Positions 7,965-16,772 of a DNA stretch of 44,565 bases are shown here, one piece after another. Numbering within the stretch: the stretch's first letter is position 1; the number at the start of each line of letters is the position of its first letter. This DNA is from an uncultured Burkholderiales bacterium (GTDB lineage: Bacteria > Pseudomonadota > Gammaproteobacteria > Burkholderiales > Burkholderiaceae_C), in NCBI GenBank assembly GCA_903935585.1, contig CAIZSE010000149.1, forward strand, positions 1-44,565. The letters are read 5' to 3'. The notes under the pieces were generated by a model that was not told where the DNA came from, did not search any database, and worked only from the letters and a program-made list of their open reading frames with translations. The translations under genes were made by a program, and so were the position numbers.

Positions 7965-8948
7965 ATGAGCCTTGCAGTCCAGATTGACCAGAACGGTGGC
8001 CCGGAAGTCATGAAATTTGTTGACGTGAACGTGGGTGAACCCGGCCCCGGCGAGATTCGCATTCGCCACAAAGCCATTGGCCTGAATTTCATCGACGTCT
8101 ACCAGCGCAGTGGCCTGTACACCTTGCCCATGCCGCTCAAGCTCGGCATGGAAGCCTCGGGCGTGGTCGAAGCCGTGGGCGAGGGCGTGACGCACCTGAA
8201 AGTGGGCGATCGCGCCGCCTACGCCAGCCAGCCACCGGGCAGTTATTGCGAAGTGCGTGTGATGCCCGCCAAGTGCGTGTGCAAGTTGCCCGATGCGATC
8301 TCGTTCGAGACCGGCGCGGCCATGATGCTCAAGGGGCTGACGGCGCAATACCTGCTCAGGCGCACTTGGCCACAAGGTGGCCTGAAAGCTGGTGACTTTG
8401 TGTTGTTCCATGCCGCTGCAGGTGGCGTGGGCTTGATCGCATGCCAGTGGGCCAAGGCTTTGGGCTTGCGCCTGATCGGCACCGCAGGCAGCGATGCCAA
8501 GTGCGCATTGGCCAAGGCCAATGGTGCGGAGTTTTGCATCAATTATTCGACCGAAGACTTCCTGGCCAAGGTGAAAGAGATCACCAGCGGCAAGGGCGTC
8601 AAGGTGGTGTACGACTCGGTGGGCAAGGACACTTGGGACAAGTCCATGGATTGCCTGGCACCGTTTGGTTTGCTGGCCAGTTTTGGCAATGCATCGGGCC
8701 CTGTGGCACCTTTTGCGCCGGGCATTCTGGGCGCCAAAGGATCGATTTATGTCACGCGCCAAACCCTGTTCAACCACATCACCACACGCGAAAACACCCA
8801 GGAGATGGCCGATGAACTGTTTGACGCCGTGGTCAGTGGCAAGGTGAAAATCCACATCGACCAGACATTCCCACTGGCGCAGATTCAGGAAGCGCACAAG
8901 GCGCTGGAAGCGCGCAAGACCACCGGCTGCACGATCATCACGCTGTGA
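7965..8948 (+). CDS. NADPH:quinone oxidoreductase (zinc-independent MDR)
   Basis: This 327-residue protein is a zeta-crystallin-like member of the medium-chain dehydrogenase/reductase superfamily. The N-terminal GroES-like domain carries the quinone-reductase signature NFIDVYQRSGLY (41-52). The Rossmann domain has AAGGVG (151-156) for NADPH binding. The zinc-ligand pattern of alcohol dehydrogenases is missing, as expected. ATG 7965 follows CAGGAG; a frame opening 47 codons earlier is mostly low-quality sequence overlapping the divergent permease start. The likely reaction is NADPH-dependent reduction of quinones or reactive enones in the cytoplasm. A bidirectional terminator follows. Confidence 0.93.
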   Translation: MSLAVQIDQNGGPEVMKFVDVNVGEPGPGEIRIRHKAIGLNFIDVYQRSGLYTLPMPLKLGMEASGVVEAVGEGVTHLKVGDRAAYASQPPGSYCEVRVMPAKCVCKLPDAISFETGAAMMLKGLTAQYLLRRTWPQGGLKAGDFVLFHAAAGGVGLIACQWAKALGLRLIGTAGSDAKCALAKANGAEFCINYSTEDFLAKVKEITSGKGVKVVYDSVGKDTWDKSMDCLAPFGLLASFGNASGPVAPFAPGILGAKGSIYVTRQTLFNHITTRENTQEMADELFDAVVSGKVKIHIDQTFPLAQIQEAHKALEARKTTGCTIITL

Positions 8949-8995
8949 CGCAGGGCATCGGTGCTTCGGTGCCGAGCGCATGACCCTGGTGAATG

Positions 8996-9032
8996 AAAAA
9001 ACCGCTGAGCTTTGGGTTCAGCGGTTTTTTTT
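8996..9032. terminator. Bidirectional terminator
   Basis: The stem ACCGCTGA/TCAGCGGT is flanked by an A tract on the left and eight T residues on the right. It lies between the convergent quinone oxidoreductase and aminotransferase genes and can serve both. Confidence 0.88.
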
Positions 9033-9050
9033 GGCGCACAACGCGAAGGA

Positions 9051-10199
9051 TCAAGCGGCCAGCTTGGCCTTCGGGGCAATGGTTTCGAGCGCATCGCGCA
9101 ACTGCTGCAGCGTGCGCGGCACGTTGTGCCACTTTTCCAGACCGAACAGGCCCAGCCGGAAGGTACGAAAATCGGCCGGCTCGTCGCATTGCAGCGGGAC
9201 GCCAGCGGCGGTTTGCAGGCCTTCAGCCAGGAACTTCTTGCTGGACTGGATGTCGGGGTCGGTGGTGTAGCTGACCACCACGCCAGGCGCTTCAAAGCCA
9301 GGGGCCGCCACACTGGAAAAGCCGCGTTCGGCCAGCAACTGGCGAACCGAACGGCCCAAGGCCATTTGTTCTTCACGCACCTTGTCAAAGCCGTAGGCAT
9401 CGGTCTCTTGCATGGCTTCGCGCAGGCGCATCAGCGCGTCGGTGGGCAAGGTCGCGTGGTACATGTGGCCACCGCCCTCATAAGTTTCCATCACTTGCAG
9501 CCACTTTTTCAGGTCCATTGAAAAACTGGTGCTGGTGGTGCCATCGATCGCAATGCGCGCGCGCTCGCTCATCATCACCATGGCGCAGCAGGGCGAGCTG
9601 CTCCAGCCTTTTTGTGGGGCACTGATCAGCACGTCCACGCCGGTGGCTTGCATGTTGACCCACATGGCCCCCGATGCGATGCAATCGAGCACCAGCAGGC
9701 CACCAACAGCGTGTACTGCATCGGCCATGGCCTTGAGGTAATTGTCGGGCAGCATCATGCCAGCCGCGGTCTCCACATGAGGGGCAAACACCACGGCGGG
9801 TTTTTCGCGGGCAATGGCTGCAAGCACTTCGGCGATGGGCGCCGGTGCCCAGGCCGCTTGTGAACTTTCGGCAATGCGGCGCGCCTTGAGCACCGTGTGG
9901 CTGGCCGGGATGTGGCCCATGTCAAAAATTTGTGTCCACCGAAAGCTGAACCAGCCGTTGCGAATCACCATGACATGCTGGCCGGAGGCGAACTGGCGGG
10001 CCACCGACTCCATGCCAAAGGTGCCACTGCCTGGCACCAAAGCCACGCTGTGGGCGCTGTAGACTTTTTTGAGCAAACCGGAAATGTCGGTCATCACGCC
10101 CTGAAAGCGTTTGGACATGTGGTTCAGGGCGCGGTCGGTGTAGACCACTGAGAATTCGAGCAGGCCATCGGGGTCGATGTGGGGCAGTAATCCGGGCAT
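9051..10199 (-). CDS. Class V PLP-dependent aminotransferase
   Basis: This 382-residue fold-type I PLP enzyme belongs to the alanine-glyoxylate / serine-pyruvate / 2-aminoethylphosphonate transaminase group. The Schiff-base lysine is Lys197 in SAPQKGW. The phosphate-binding stretch VPGSGTFGME lies near residue 55 and the cofactor aspartate in LVLDCIASG, 24 residues before the lysine. The length matches the family. The ATG at 10199 is preceded on its strand by GGAGA. The exact amino donor cannot be told from sequence. It stands alone, convergent with the quinone reductase, and 94 bases from lspA, which is also on the minus strand but shows no clear sign of coupling. Confidence 0.9.
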   Translation of the reverse strand: MPGLLPHIDPDGLLEFSVVYTDRALNHMSKRFQGVMTDISGLLKKVYSAHSVALVPGSGTFGMESVARQFASGQHVMVIRNGWFSFRWTQIFDMGHIPASHTVLKARRIAESSQAAWAPAPIAEVLAAIAREKPAVVFAPHVETAAGMMLPDNYLKAMADAVHAVGGLLVLDCIASGAMWVNMQATGVDVLISAPQKGWSSSPCCAMVMMSERARIAIDGTTSTSFSMDLKKWLQVMETYEGGGHMYHATLPTDALMRLREAMQETDAYGFDKVREEQMALGRSVRQLLAERGFSSVAAPGFEAPGVVVSYTTDPDIQSSKKFLAEGLQTAAGVPLQCDEPADFRTFRLGLFGLEKWHNVPRTLQQLRDALETIAPKAKLAA

Positions 10200-10293
10200 G
10201 GGGGTCTCCGTGTTCAGAAAATCAGGTTGACCAGCTTACACGAGTTCAAATTTGTGTGGGTTTGGCCATGCTGAGTGCTTTCTGGGATGCGGG

Positions 10294-10809
10294 TCAACGC
10301 CCGCGCCGCACCCGCAGGATTTCGTCAAGGATCAGCAGCGCAGCGCCCACGCTGATGGCGCTGTCGGCCACGTTGAAGGCCGGGAAGTGCCAGGCGCCCC
10401 AGTAAAAGTCGAGAAAGTCGACCACGTAGCCATGCAGCAGACGGTCGACCACATTGCCAATGGCGCCGCCCAGGATGAGCGAGATGGCCAGGCCGAACAG
10501 CGTTTGACCGGGGTGCGAGTGCAGCATCCAGACCATGAAAACGGCCGCTGCCACGCCTATGCCGGTAAAGAACCAGCGCTGCCAGCCGCCTGCCCCGGCT
10601 AAAAACGAGAAGGCCGCGCCGTGGTTGTGCACACGCACCAAATTGAAAAACGAGGTGATCGGGCTGCTGTCGCCCAACTGGAAAGCGCCCAGCACCAACA
10701 CTTTGGTGAACTGGTCGAGCACCAGTACCAAGAGGGCGATACCGAGCCAGAGCATCAAGCCCTGGCTTTTGCTGGCGCCGTTTTTACCGAATTTTTTGGA
10801 GCTGGCCAT
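10294..10809 (-). CDS. lspA: Lipoprotein signal peptidase (signal peptidase II)
   Basis: This 171-residue inner-membrane aspartyl protease cleaves the signal peptide of diacylglyceryl-modified prolipoproteins before the lipobox cysteine. Four membrane helices are visible. The catalytic pair is Asp122 in GNVVDRL and Asp149 in FNVADSAI, and the [13 protein letters not shown] segment matches the conserved Asn-x-Gly-Ala-Ala-Phe region. It starts 21 bases after the ileS stop, so the order ribF-ileS-lspA matches the E. coli operon. FkpB and IspH, which complete that operon in E. coli, are here about 30 kb away. Confidence 0.97.
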   Translation of the reverse strand: MASSKKFGKNGASKSQGLMLWLGIALLVLVLDQFTKVLVLGAFQLGDSSPITSFFNLVRVHNHGAAFSFLAGAGGWQRWFFTGIGVAAAVFMVWMLHSHPGQTLFGLAISLILGGAIGNVVDRLLHGYVVDFLDFYWGAWHFPAFNVADSAISVGAALLILDEILRVRRGR

Positions 10810-10830
10810 AGGCTTTGTGTGGTTTTTGGA

Positions 10831-13686
10831 TCAGGCGATCTGGCGGGTTTCGCCAGAGCCGTGCAGGTTGCTCACGCAGCGACCGCAGACCGTGGGGTGA
10901 GCGGCGTCCTGGCCAACGTCGTCGGTGTAGTGCCAGCAGCGTTCGCATTTGACGGACTGGCTGGCGGTGACTTGGACCGCCAGTTGTTCACCTGCGTGCA
11001 AAGTCACTTTGGAGGTGATGAACACGAACTTGATGTCCGAGCCCAGGCTGGCCAGCAAGGCATGGTCGGCAGCAGGCGCATGCAGCGTGATGTCGGCCTG
11101 CAGTGACGCACCCACCTGACCTGCTGCACGCAGGTTCTCGATGTCCTTGTTGACCAGATCGCGGATTTCCCGAATGCGCGCCCACTTGGCCAACAGCGGG
11201 GCATCGGGTGTGCCGAGGTCGCTAAAGGTTTCCATGAAGATGGATTCGGATGTGCCGAATGTGCTCCAGGCTTCTTCGGCCGTGAAGGACAGGAAAGGTG
11301 CCATCCAGCGCAGCATGCCGTGGGTGATGCGGTAGAGCGCGGTTTGCGCGCTGCGCCGTGCCAAGCTTTTGGGCGCGGTGGTGTACAGGCGGTCTTTCAG
11401 CACGTCCAGGTAGAACGCCCCCAGGTCTTCCGAGCAGTAGATTTGCAGCTTGGAGACCACCGGGTGGAATTCATAAACCTGAAAGTGGGCCAGGATGTCG
11501 GCTTGCAACTCGGCCGCGCGGCTGAGGGCAAAGCGGTCGATCTCGAGCAACTGGTCGTCGGGCACCGTGTCGGTGGCCGGATCAAAGTCGCTCACGTTGG
11601 CCATCAAAAAGCGCAAGGTGTTGCGGATGCGGCGGTAGGCGTCCACCACGCGCGCCAGGATCTTGTCGTCGATGTTGAGGTCGCCCGAGTAATCGGTGCT
11701 GGCCACCCAAAGGCGCACGATTTCGGCGCCCAGCTTGCTGGTCACGGTTTGCGGGTCGACCGTATTGCCCAGCGACTTGCTCATCTTGCGGCCCTGGCCG
11801 TCGGTGGCAAAGCCATGGGTCAGCAAGCCACGGTAAGGGGCGCGGTCATACAGGGCGCAGCCCAGCAAGAGCGAGCTGTGAAACCAGCCGCGGTGCTGGT
11901 CGTGCCCTTCCAGGTACAGGTCGGCCTCGGGGCCTTCGCTGTGGAAAGGTGGCACACCATAAGCATCCTTGTGGCTGCCGCGCAGCACATGCTGGAAGGT
12001 CGAGCCTGAGTCGAACCACACTTCGAGGATGTCTGTACTCTTGGTGTACTGAGGGGCATCGGCTGCGCCCAGGATCTCTTCCACCGTCACGCGGCTCCAG
12101 GCTTCAATGCCGCCTTTTTCCACAATGTCAGCGGCCTGGTCCAGGATGGCCATGGTGCGCGGGTGCAACTCGCCGCTGTCCTTGTGCAGAAAAAACGGCA
12201 CGGGCACGCCCCATGAGCGTTGGCGCGAGATGCACCAGTCCGGGCGGTTGGCGATCATGTCGCGCAGACGTGATTTGCCGTTTTCCGGGTAGAACCGGGT
12301 TTGCTCGATGGCGTCCAGCGCCAGCTGGCGCAGGGTCTTGGCGGCTTTGTCCTTTGTGAACACGCCAACGCCTTCGTCCATGCGCACAAACCACTGGGCT
12401 GCGGCGCGGTAGATGACGGGCGTCTTGTGGCGCCAGCAGTGCGGGTAACTGTGGGTGATGGTCACAGTGGACAGCAGGCGACCCGCGTTGCGCAGCGCCT
12501 CCAGCACCACCGGAATGGCTTTCCAGATGTGCAGCCCGCCAAACAGCGGGAAGTCGGCCGCGTAGGTGCCGTTGCCTTGCACCGGGTTCAAAATGTCGTC
12601 GTACTTCATGCCATTGGCAATGCATGAGTTGAAGTCATCCACGCCGTAGGCAGGCGAAGAATGGACGAGTCCGGTGCCATCGCTGTCGCTGACGTACTCG
12701 GCCAGGTACACCGGCGACAGGCGCTGGTAGCCGGCGTCCACGTCGTGCAGCGGATGGCGGAAGTTCAGGCCGCCGAGTTGGGTGCCCTTGGCGGTGGCCA
12801 GCACTTTTCCGCCCTGCAGGCCGAAGCGTTCCAGGCATTTTTCCACCAGCGACTCGGCCAGCACCAGGCACCCTTTGTCGGTTTGCACGAGGGCATAGCT
12901 CAGCTCGGGGTGAGCGTTCAGGGCCTGGTTGGCGGGGATGGTCCAAGCGGTGGTGGTCCAGATGACCGCAAACGCACTTTGGCCAGCGGGCAAAGCGCCC
13001 AGGCCAAAGGCGGCTGCCAGTTTGGCCGAATCGTCTGTCTCAAAGGCCACATCCAGGGTTTCGCTCTTTTTGTCCTGGTATTCGATCTCGAATTCGGCCA
13101 GGGATGAGCCGCAGTCAAAGCACCAGTAAACAGGCTTGAGGCCCCGGTACACAAAGCCGCGCTCGACCACGCGTTTGAAGGCGCGGATCTCACCGGCTTC
13201 GTTCGTCGGGTCCATGGTGCGGTAAGGGCGCTCCCAGTCGCCCAGCACGCCCAGACGCTTGAAGTCTTCGCGTTGCTGGTCGATTTGCTCGGTGGCAAAG
13301 GCGCGGCTTTTCGCCTGCATGTCGTCGCGGCTCAGGTTGCGGCCATGCAGTTTTTCAATCGCGTTTTCGATCGGCAGGCCGTGGCAGTCCCAGCCGGGGA
13401 TGTACTGCGCGTCAAAGCCCGACAACAGGCGGCTCTTGACGATCATGTCCTTGAGGACTTTGTTCAGGGCGTGACCGATGTGCAGCTTGCCGTTGGCATA
13501 GGGTGGGCCGTCGTGCAGCACAAACAGGGGGGCACCTTGGCGCGCAGTGCGCAGTTTTTTGTACAGGCCGCCTTCGTTCCAGTCCTTGACCCAGTTGGGT
13601 TCGCGTTTGGGCAGGTCGCCGCGCATGGGGAAGGGCGTGTCCGGCAGGTTCAAGGTGGCGCGGTAGTCAGTGCTTTGTTCGGTCAT
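10831..13686 (-). CDS. ileS: Isoleucyl-tRNA synthetase
   Basis: This 951-residue class Ia aminoacyl-tRNA synthetase charges tRNA-Ile. The HIGH signature is at 69-72 in [16 protein letters not shown] and KMSKS at 634-638 in [10 protein letters not shown]. The long insertion between them is the CP1 editing domain that clears Val-tRNA-Ile. The C-terminus carries a zinc site with cysteines 914, 917, 934 and 937 (CERC and CGRC). This is the bacterial zinc-bearing form, typical of mupirocin-sensitive IleS. It lies between ribF and lspA on the same strand. The start ATG is clear, with the typical N-terminus [20 protein letters not shown]. Confidence 0.98.
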   Translation of the reverse strand: MTEQSTDYRATLNLPDTPFPMRGDLPKREPNWVKDWNEGGLYKKLRTARQGAPLFVLHDGPPYANGKLHIGHALNKVLKDMIVKSRLLSGFDAQYIPGWDCHGLPIENAIEKLHGRNLSRDDMQAKSRAFATEQIDQQREDFKRLGVLGDWERPYRTMDPTNEAGEIRAFKRVVERGFVYRGLKPVYWCFDCGSSLAEFEIEYQDKKSETLDVAFETDDSAKLAAAFGLGALPAGQSAFAVIWTTTAWTIPANQALNAHPELSYALVQTDKGCLVLAESLVEKCLERFGLQGGKVLATAKGTQLGGLNFRHPLHDVDAGYQRLSPVYLAEYVSDSDGTGLVHSSPAYGVDDFNSCIANGMKYDDILNPVQGNGTYAADFPLFGGLHIWKAIPVVLEALRNAGRLLSTVTITHSYPHCWRHKTPVIYRAAAQWFVRMDEGVGVFTKDKAAKTLRQLALDAIEQTRFYPENGKSRLRDMIANRPDWCISRQRSWGVPVPFFLHKDSGELHPRTMAILDQAADIVEKGGIEAWSRVTVEEILGAADAPQYTKSTDILEVWFDSGSTFQHVLRGSHKDAYGVPPFHSEGPEADLYLEGHDQHRGWFHSSLLLGCALYDRAPYRGLLTHGFATDGQGRKMSKSLGNTVDPQTVTSKLGAEIVRLWVASTDYSGDLNIDDKILARVVDAYRRIRNTLRFLMANVSDFDPATDTVPDDQLLEIDRFALSRAAELQADILAHFQVYEFHPVVSKLQIYCSEDLGAFYLDVLKDRLYTTAPKSLARRSAQTALYRITHGMLRWMAPFLSFTAEEAWSTFGTSESIFMETFSDLGTPDAPLLAKWARIREIRDLVNKDIENLRAAGQVGASLQADITLHAPAADHALLASLGSDIKFVFITSKVTLHAGEQLAVQVTASQSVKCERCWHYTDDVGQDAAHPTVCGRCVSNLHGSGETRQIA

Positions 13687-13707
13687 AAGGTACTTGGGGC
13701 CTGGAGT

Positions 13708-13800
13708 GCTTCGACAAGCTCAGCCCGAACGCTGGGGTGTTCGGAGAGATCAAAAAAGGAGGGGCCGTTGGGGTCGTTCGCTCTGAGCCTGTCGAAAGGC
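13708..13800. repeat. REP-like imperfect palindrome between ileS and ribF
   Basis: The left arm (13708-13731) contains TTCGACAAGCTCAGCCCGAA. The right arm (13775-13800) is its imperfect reverse complement, containing CGTTCGCTCTGAGCCTGTCG. About 43 bases separate the arms. Short palindromic elements built on a TTCGACAAGCTCAG core are scattered in many proteobacterial genomes. It fills most of the 134-base gap inside the ribF-ileS operon. Confidence 0.75.
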
Positions 13801-13820
13801 AGCAAACGAGGGCCGGAGCG

Positions 13821-14870
13821 TCAAATTCGGTCGCGGGTGGTCTGGCGGCTCAAAGACTGGGCATTGTGGCCTTGGCGCGAAGCAAACCATGCCTGTGCTT
13901 GTTCGCAGTCTTTGGCAATGCCCTTTGTCAGAGCGTCCATACCGTCGTATTTGAGTTCATCGTGTAGTTTGTGCAGCAGATCCACGCGGATGATTTTACC
14001 GTAGCCCCCTTCAGCCCCCAGTTCTGCGGGCCAGTCAAAGGCGTGTGTCTCCAGCAGCACCCGGCCACCATTGATGTCGTTCGTGTCCAGAGAGGGCCGA
14101 ATGCCGAGGTTGGCCACACCTTTTAGCGGGCGATCCGACAGGCCGTGAACTTCAACCACGAAGATGCCGCTGGCGGCGGGTTTCCAGTGCGAAAAGCGCA
14201 GGTTCAGTGTGCGAAAGCCATCCCCCGCGCCCTGCGCGGTGGCGGCCAGTTCGCGTCCGAGCTTGCGCCCGTGCACCACATGGCCGCTGATGCTGTAGGG
14301 CCGCCCCAGCAGGGCTTGAACGGTTTGCAATTGCCCCTCGGCCAAGGCCTTTCGCACGGCAGAGCTGGACACGCGCAGCCCATGGACTTCATAGCTGTTC
14401 ATGCGGGCCACATCGAAACCCAGCCGCTGTCCGGCGGCATCCAGCATGGCGTAGTCGCCCGAGCGCCGGACGCCAAATTTGAAGTCATCCCCCACCTGCA
14501 CGTAGCGCACGCCCAGGCCCTGAATCAGAACTTGCTGGATGAAGTCCCCGGGCGACTGGTTGGCCAGCCGGGCGTCAAATGGCAAAACCACCACCTGGTC
14601 CACGCCGCAGCGCTCGAGCTCGCGGAGTTTGTCGCGCAAGGTGGCGATGCGGGCGGGGGCCAGTTCGGGCTTGTTGAGCGCCTTGGCAAAGTAGTCCCGG
14701 GGGTGGGGCTCAAAGGTCATCACGCAACTGGGGACACCTCGGTGAGCGGCTTCGCTGCGCAGCAGCGCCAGCATGGCTTGGTGGCCCCGGTGCACACCGT
14801 CAAAGTTGCCGATGGTCAGGGCGCAGGCAGCAGCCAGATCAGGGTGATGAAATCCGCGGAAAACCTTCAT
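13821..14870 (-). CDS. ribF: Bifunctional riboflavin kinase / FAD synthetase
   Basis: This 349-residue enzyme makes FMN from riboflavin and ATP, then FAD from FMN and ATP. The N-terminal adenylyltransferase domain (about 1-180) shows TIGNFDGVHRGH (a GxFDxxHxGH nucleotidyltransferase motif, residues 19-30) and VSSSAVRKAL. The C-terminal kinase domain begins GRPYSISGHVVHGRKLGR and contains ANLGIRPS and ETHAFDW. The C-terminal tail (about 20 residues after WFASRQGH) is longer than usual and runs toward the REP-like repeat, so it may be an extension of local origin. It is the first gene of ribF-ileS-lspA and is divergent from the HNH nuclease gene. Confidence 0.97.
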   Translation of the reverse strand: MKVFRGFHHPDLAAACALTIGNFDGVHRGHQAMLALLRSEAAHRGVPSCVMTFEPHPRDYFAKALNKPELAPARIATLRDKLRELERCGVDQVVVLPFDARLANQSPGDFIQQVLIQGLGVRYVQVGDDFKFGVRRSGDYAMLDAAGQRLGFDVARMNSYEVHGLRVSSSAVRKALAEGQLQTVQALLGRPYSISGHVVHGRKLGRELAATAQGAGDGFRTLNLRFSHWKPAASGIFVVEVHGLSDRPLKGVANLGIRPSLDTNDINGGRVLLETHAFDWPAELGAEGGYGKIIRVDLLHKLHDELKYDGMDALTKGIAKDCEQAQAWFASRQGHNAQSLSRQTTRDRI

Positions 14871-14979
14871 GTCGCTTGGGTATTGGCCCGTCTTGCTGGC
14901 ACGGCGCCAGCTGCAACGGTTTTGTCAAAGTAAGAGGGTATATTGTGACTGAGCCCGATCCTCCAGGCCGTGGCCTTTT

Positions 14980-15011
14980 ATGGCTTGCGATGGCGACCAT
15001 CTTTAAGCCAT
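14980..15011. other. Strong hairpin in the ribF / HNH divergent region
   Basis: Two nested inverted repeats are visible: ATGGCTT...AAGCCAT outside and GATGG-CGA-CCATC inside, giving 12 pairs around a three-base loop with a small internal bulge. No T tract follows, so it is not an intrinsic terminator. It is 67 bases before the HNH start codon and could be part of its mRNA leader. Confidence 0.6.
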
Positions 15012-15078
15012 GCTTGGGACAGGATCGAGACAGAACTTTTCGTGTCAGTGGTCCTTGTACTGTTGGATGGAGGCTTTT

Positions 15079-15636
15079 GTGAAGGTTTTGAAACTCTCGG
15101 CCCAAGGGCTGCCGCAATCGTGGATCTCACTGGAGCAGGCAGTCACCCATTACGCAGCCGACGAAGTGCGTTGGGAAGCGGGGCAGCAAGTGGCTGTTTT
15201 TCACGGTGGGCACAACGCGCTCACCGGTCACCAGTCCATCATCACGGTCAACAGCATCATCGGGACCCAGGGCGTGCCCCGCATCAACCCTTTTGGCATG
15301 CGCCCAGGCCTGACCAATACCAAGCTTTTTGTGCGTGACCGCAACCTTTGCGCTTATTGCGGCGGGCATTTTGATGAGTCGGTGTTGACCCGCGAACACA
15401 TTGTTCCTTTGTGCCAGAACGGCCCTGATCACTGGATGAACGTGGTCACGGCCTGCCGCTCCTGCAACCACCGCAAAAGCAGTCGAACCCCCGAGCAGGC
15501 CCGCATGCCCTTGCTGTATGCACCTTACGTTCCCAGCCTGTGGGAAGACTTCATCCTTCGCAACCGCCGCATCCTGTCTGATCAGATGGCTTTTTTGATG
15601 GCCCATGTGCCTAAAAACTCCCGCTTGATGGGTTGA
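15079..15636 (+). CDS. HNH endonuclease
   Basis: This 185-residue protein has a C-terminal HNH nuclease core: the zinc-knuckle pairs C91-A-Y-C94 and C126-R-S-C129, and the metal site in REHIVPL (His107), Asn121 and the CNHRK end. This layout matches small McrA-like HNH nucleases conserved across Betaproteobacteria. The N-terminal 80 residues (WISLEQAVTHYAADEVRW and following) form a separate conserved domain of unknown role. The GTG at 15079 is chosen because a perfect GGAGG lies five bases upstream, while the ATG at 15067 has no site. The physiological substrate is unknown. No methyltransferase partner, toxin or phage genes lie beside it, so restriction is not implied. The ligase gene follows 111 bases downstream. 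Confidence 0.85.
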   Translation: MKVLKLSAQGLPQSWISLEQAVTHYAADEVRWEAGQQVAVFHGGHNALTGHQSIITVNSIIGTQGVPRINPFGMRPGLTNTKLFVRDRNLCAYCGGHFDESVLTREHIVPLCQNGPDHWMNVVTACRSCNHRKSSRTPEQARMPLLYAPYVPSLWEDFILRNRRILSDQMAFLMAHVPKNSRLMG

Positions 15637-15747
15637 TCCCAGGGGTTTCGCATTTTCGCTTGCGCTGGCGTGCAAACCGCCGCATCATGGGTTTTTGAAT
15701 ACAAAAGGCCAAGCTTAAGTCGCCTGGAGCCTTCAGAGAGACCCACC

Positions 15748-16680
15748 ATGCCGACCCATGAATCTGACAATGCGCAAGTCACCCAACAGGTGCGTCCAAG
15801 CCATGCAGCGCAGGGGCTAAGCCGGCGCCGCGCTTTGGGCAGCTTGCTCATCGGTCCCTGGCTGCCGAGCTTGGCCTGGGCCAAAGAGGCAGACAACCTG
15901 TCCCCGTCCCGGTCTCCTGTGCAATTGGCTATGCCCTGGCTGCCTACCCGATCACCCCAAGGTTTTTTGGTCAGCGAAAAATTCGATGGTGTGCGCGCCG
16001 TCTGGGATGGTCAGGTATTGCGTTTTCGCAGCGGGCGCGTCCTGACGGCCCCACCTTGGTTTATCGCGGCTTTGCCGCAGGTGGCGCTGGATGGTGAACT
16101 CTGGATCGGGCGAGGGCAGTTTGACCTCTTGTCGGGCGTGGTGCGCAAAGAAGTGCCCGATGACGCGGCGTGGCGCGCAGTGAAGTATTTGGTGTTTGAT
16201 GCACCAGGCCGTGCAGCCCCTTTTGCTGAGAGGGTGTCCTTTGTGCAATCAACGCTGAAGGCCGCAGGTGTGAATTGGTTGATGCCGGTGCATCAGGAGA
16301 CCGTCAAAGACAAATCGGATGTGCAAGTGCGTTTGCAAGAAACCATGCGTCAAGGAGGTGAGGGCCTGGTACTGCACCGGGCCGATGCCCTGTGGCGGTC
16401 AGGGCGCACAGATGCTTTGTACAAGCTCAAGCCTGAACCCGACGAAGAAGGTCGGGTGGTGGGGCACCAACCGGGCAAGGGGCGGTTAAGTGGGCAGACG
16501 GGTGCTTTGCTGGTTCAGATGGCCTCGGGCCAGCGATTTGCCTTGGGATCGGGCCTGAGCGATGCGTTGCGCCGCGAGCCACCACCGATCGGCGTGTGGG
16601 TCACTTACCGTTACCGAGATCGCACGCCTTCGGGCTTGCCGCGTTTTGCCAGCTTTTTGCGGGTGCGTGAAGCGGAATGA
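15748..16680 (+). CDS. Exported ATP-dependent DNA ligase, LigE-like
   Basis: This 310-residue minimal ATP-dependent DNA ligase has an adenylation domain and an OB domain only. The adenylated lysine is Lys78 in SEKFDGVRA (motif I, KxDG). DGELWIGRGQF (115-125), EGLVLHRAD (195-203) and LYKLKPE (214-220) match motifs III, IV and V. An N-terminal leader of about 45 residues contains SRRRALGSLLIG and ends SLAWA, which looks like a twin-arginine or signal-anchor export sequence. LigE-type ligases with leader peptides are known in Neisseria, Haemophilus and other Proteobacteria and are thought to act in the periplasm. The ATG at 15748 keeps the leader; an earlier in-frame start adds only unlikely sequence. 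Followed by a terminator. Confidence 0.9.
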   Translation: MPTHESDNAQVTQQVRPSHAAQGLSRRRALGSLLIGPWLPSLAWAKEADNLSPSRSPVQLAMPWLPTRSPQGFLVSEKFDGVRAVWDGQVLRFRSGRVLTAPPWFIAALPQVALDGELWIGRGQFDLLSGVVRKEVPDDAAWRAVKYLVFDAPGRAAPFAERVSFVQSTLKAAGVNWLMPVHQETVKDKSDVQVRLQETMRQGGEGLVLHRADALWRSGRTDALYKLKPEPDEEGRVVGHQPGKGRLSGQTGALLVQMASGQRFALGSGLSDALRREPPPIGVWVTYRYRDRTPSGLPRFASFLRVREAE

Positions 16681-16721
16681 TGGCCGTGGAATGACTGCGC
16701 TGTAATCAATGATTTGAAATG

Positions 16722-16752
16722 AACAAGGGCTCCCGGTGGAGCCCTTGTTTTT
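16722..16752 (+). terminator. Intrinsic terminator after DNA ligase gene
   Basis: The stem AACAAGGGCTCC/GGAGCCCTTGTT closes on CGGT and runs into a T tract. It is 41 bases after the ligase stop, between convergent genes. Confidence 0.88.
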
Positions 16753-16772
16753 GCCAAGTCCTGAAGAGCCCG

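Noticed and set aside
13273..14004. A 243-codon plus-strand frame crossing ileS start, the repeat and the ribF end
   Set aside because: It spans the ends of two real genes and a repeat; the protein is of mixed composition with no domain.
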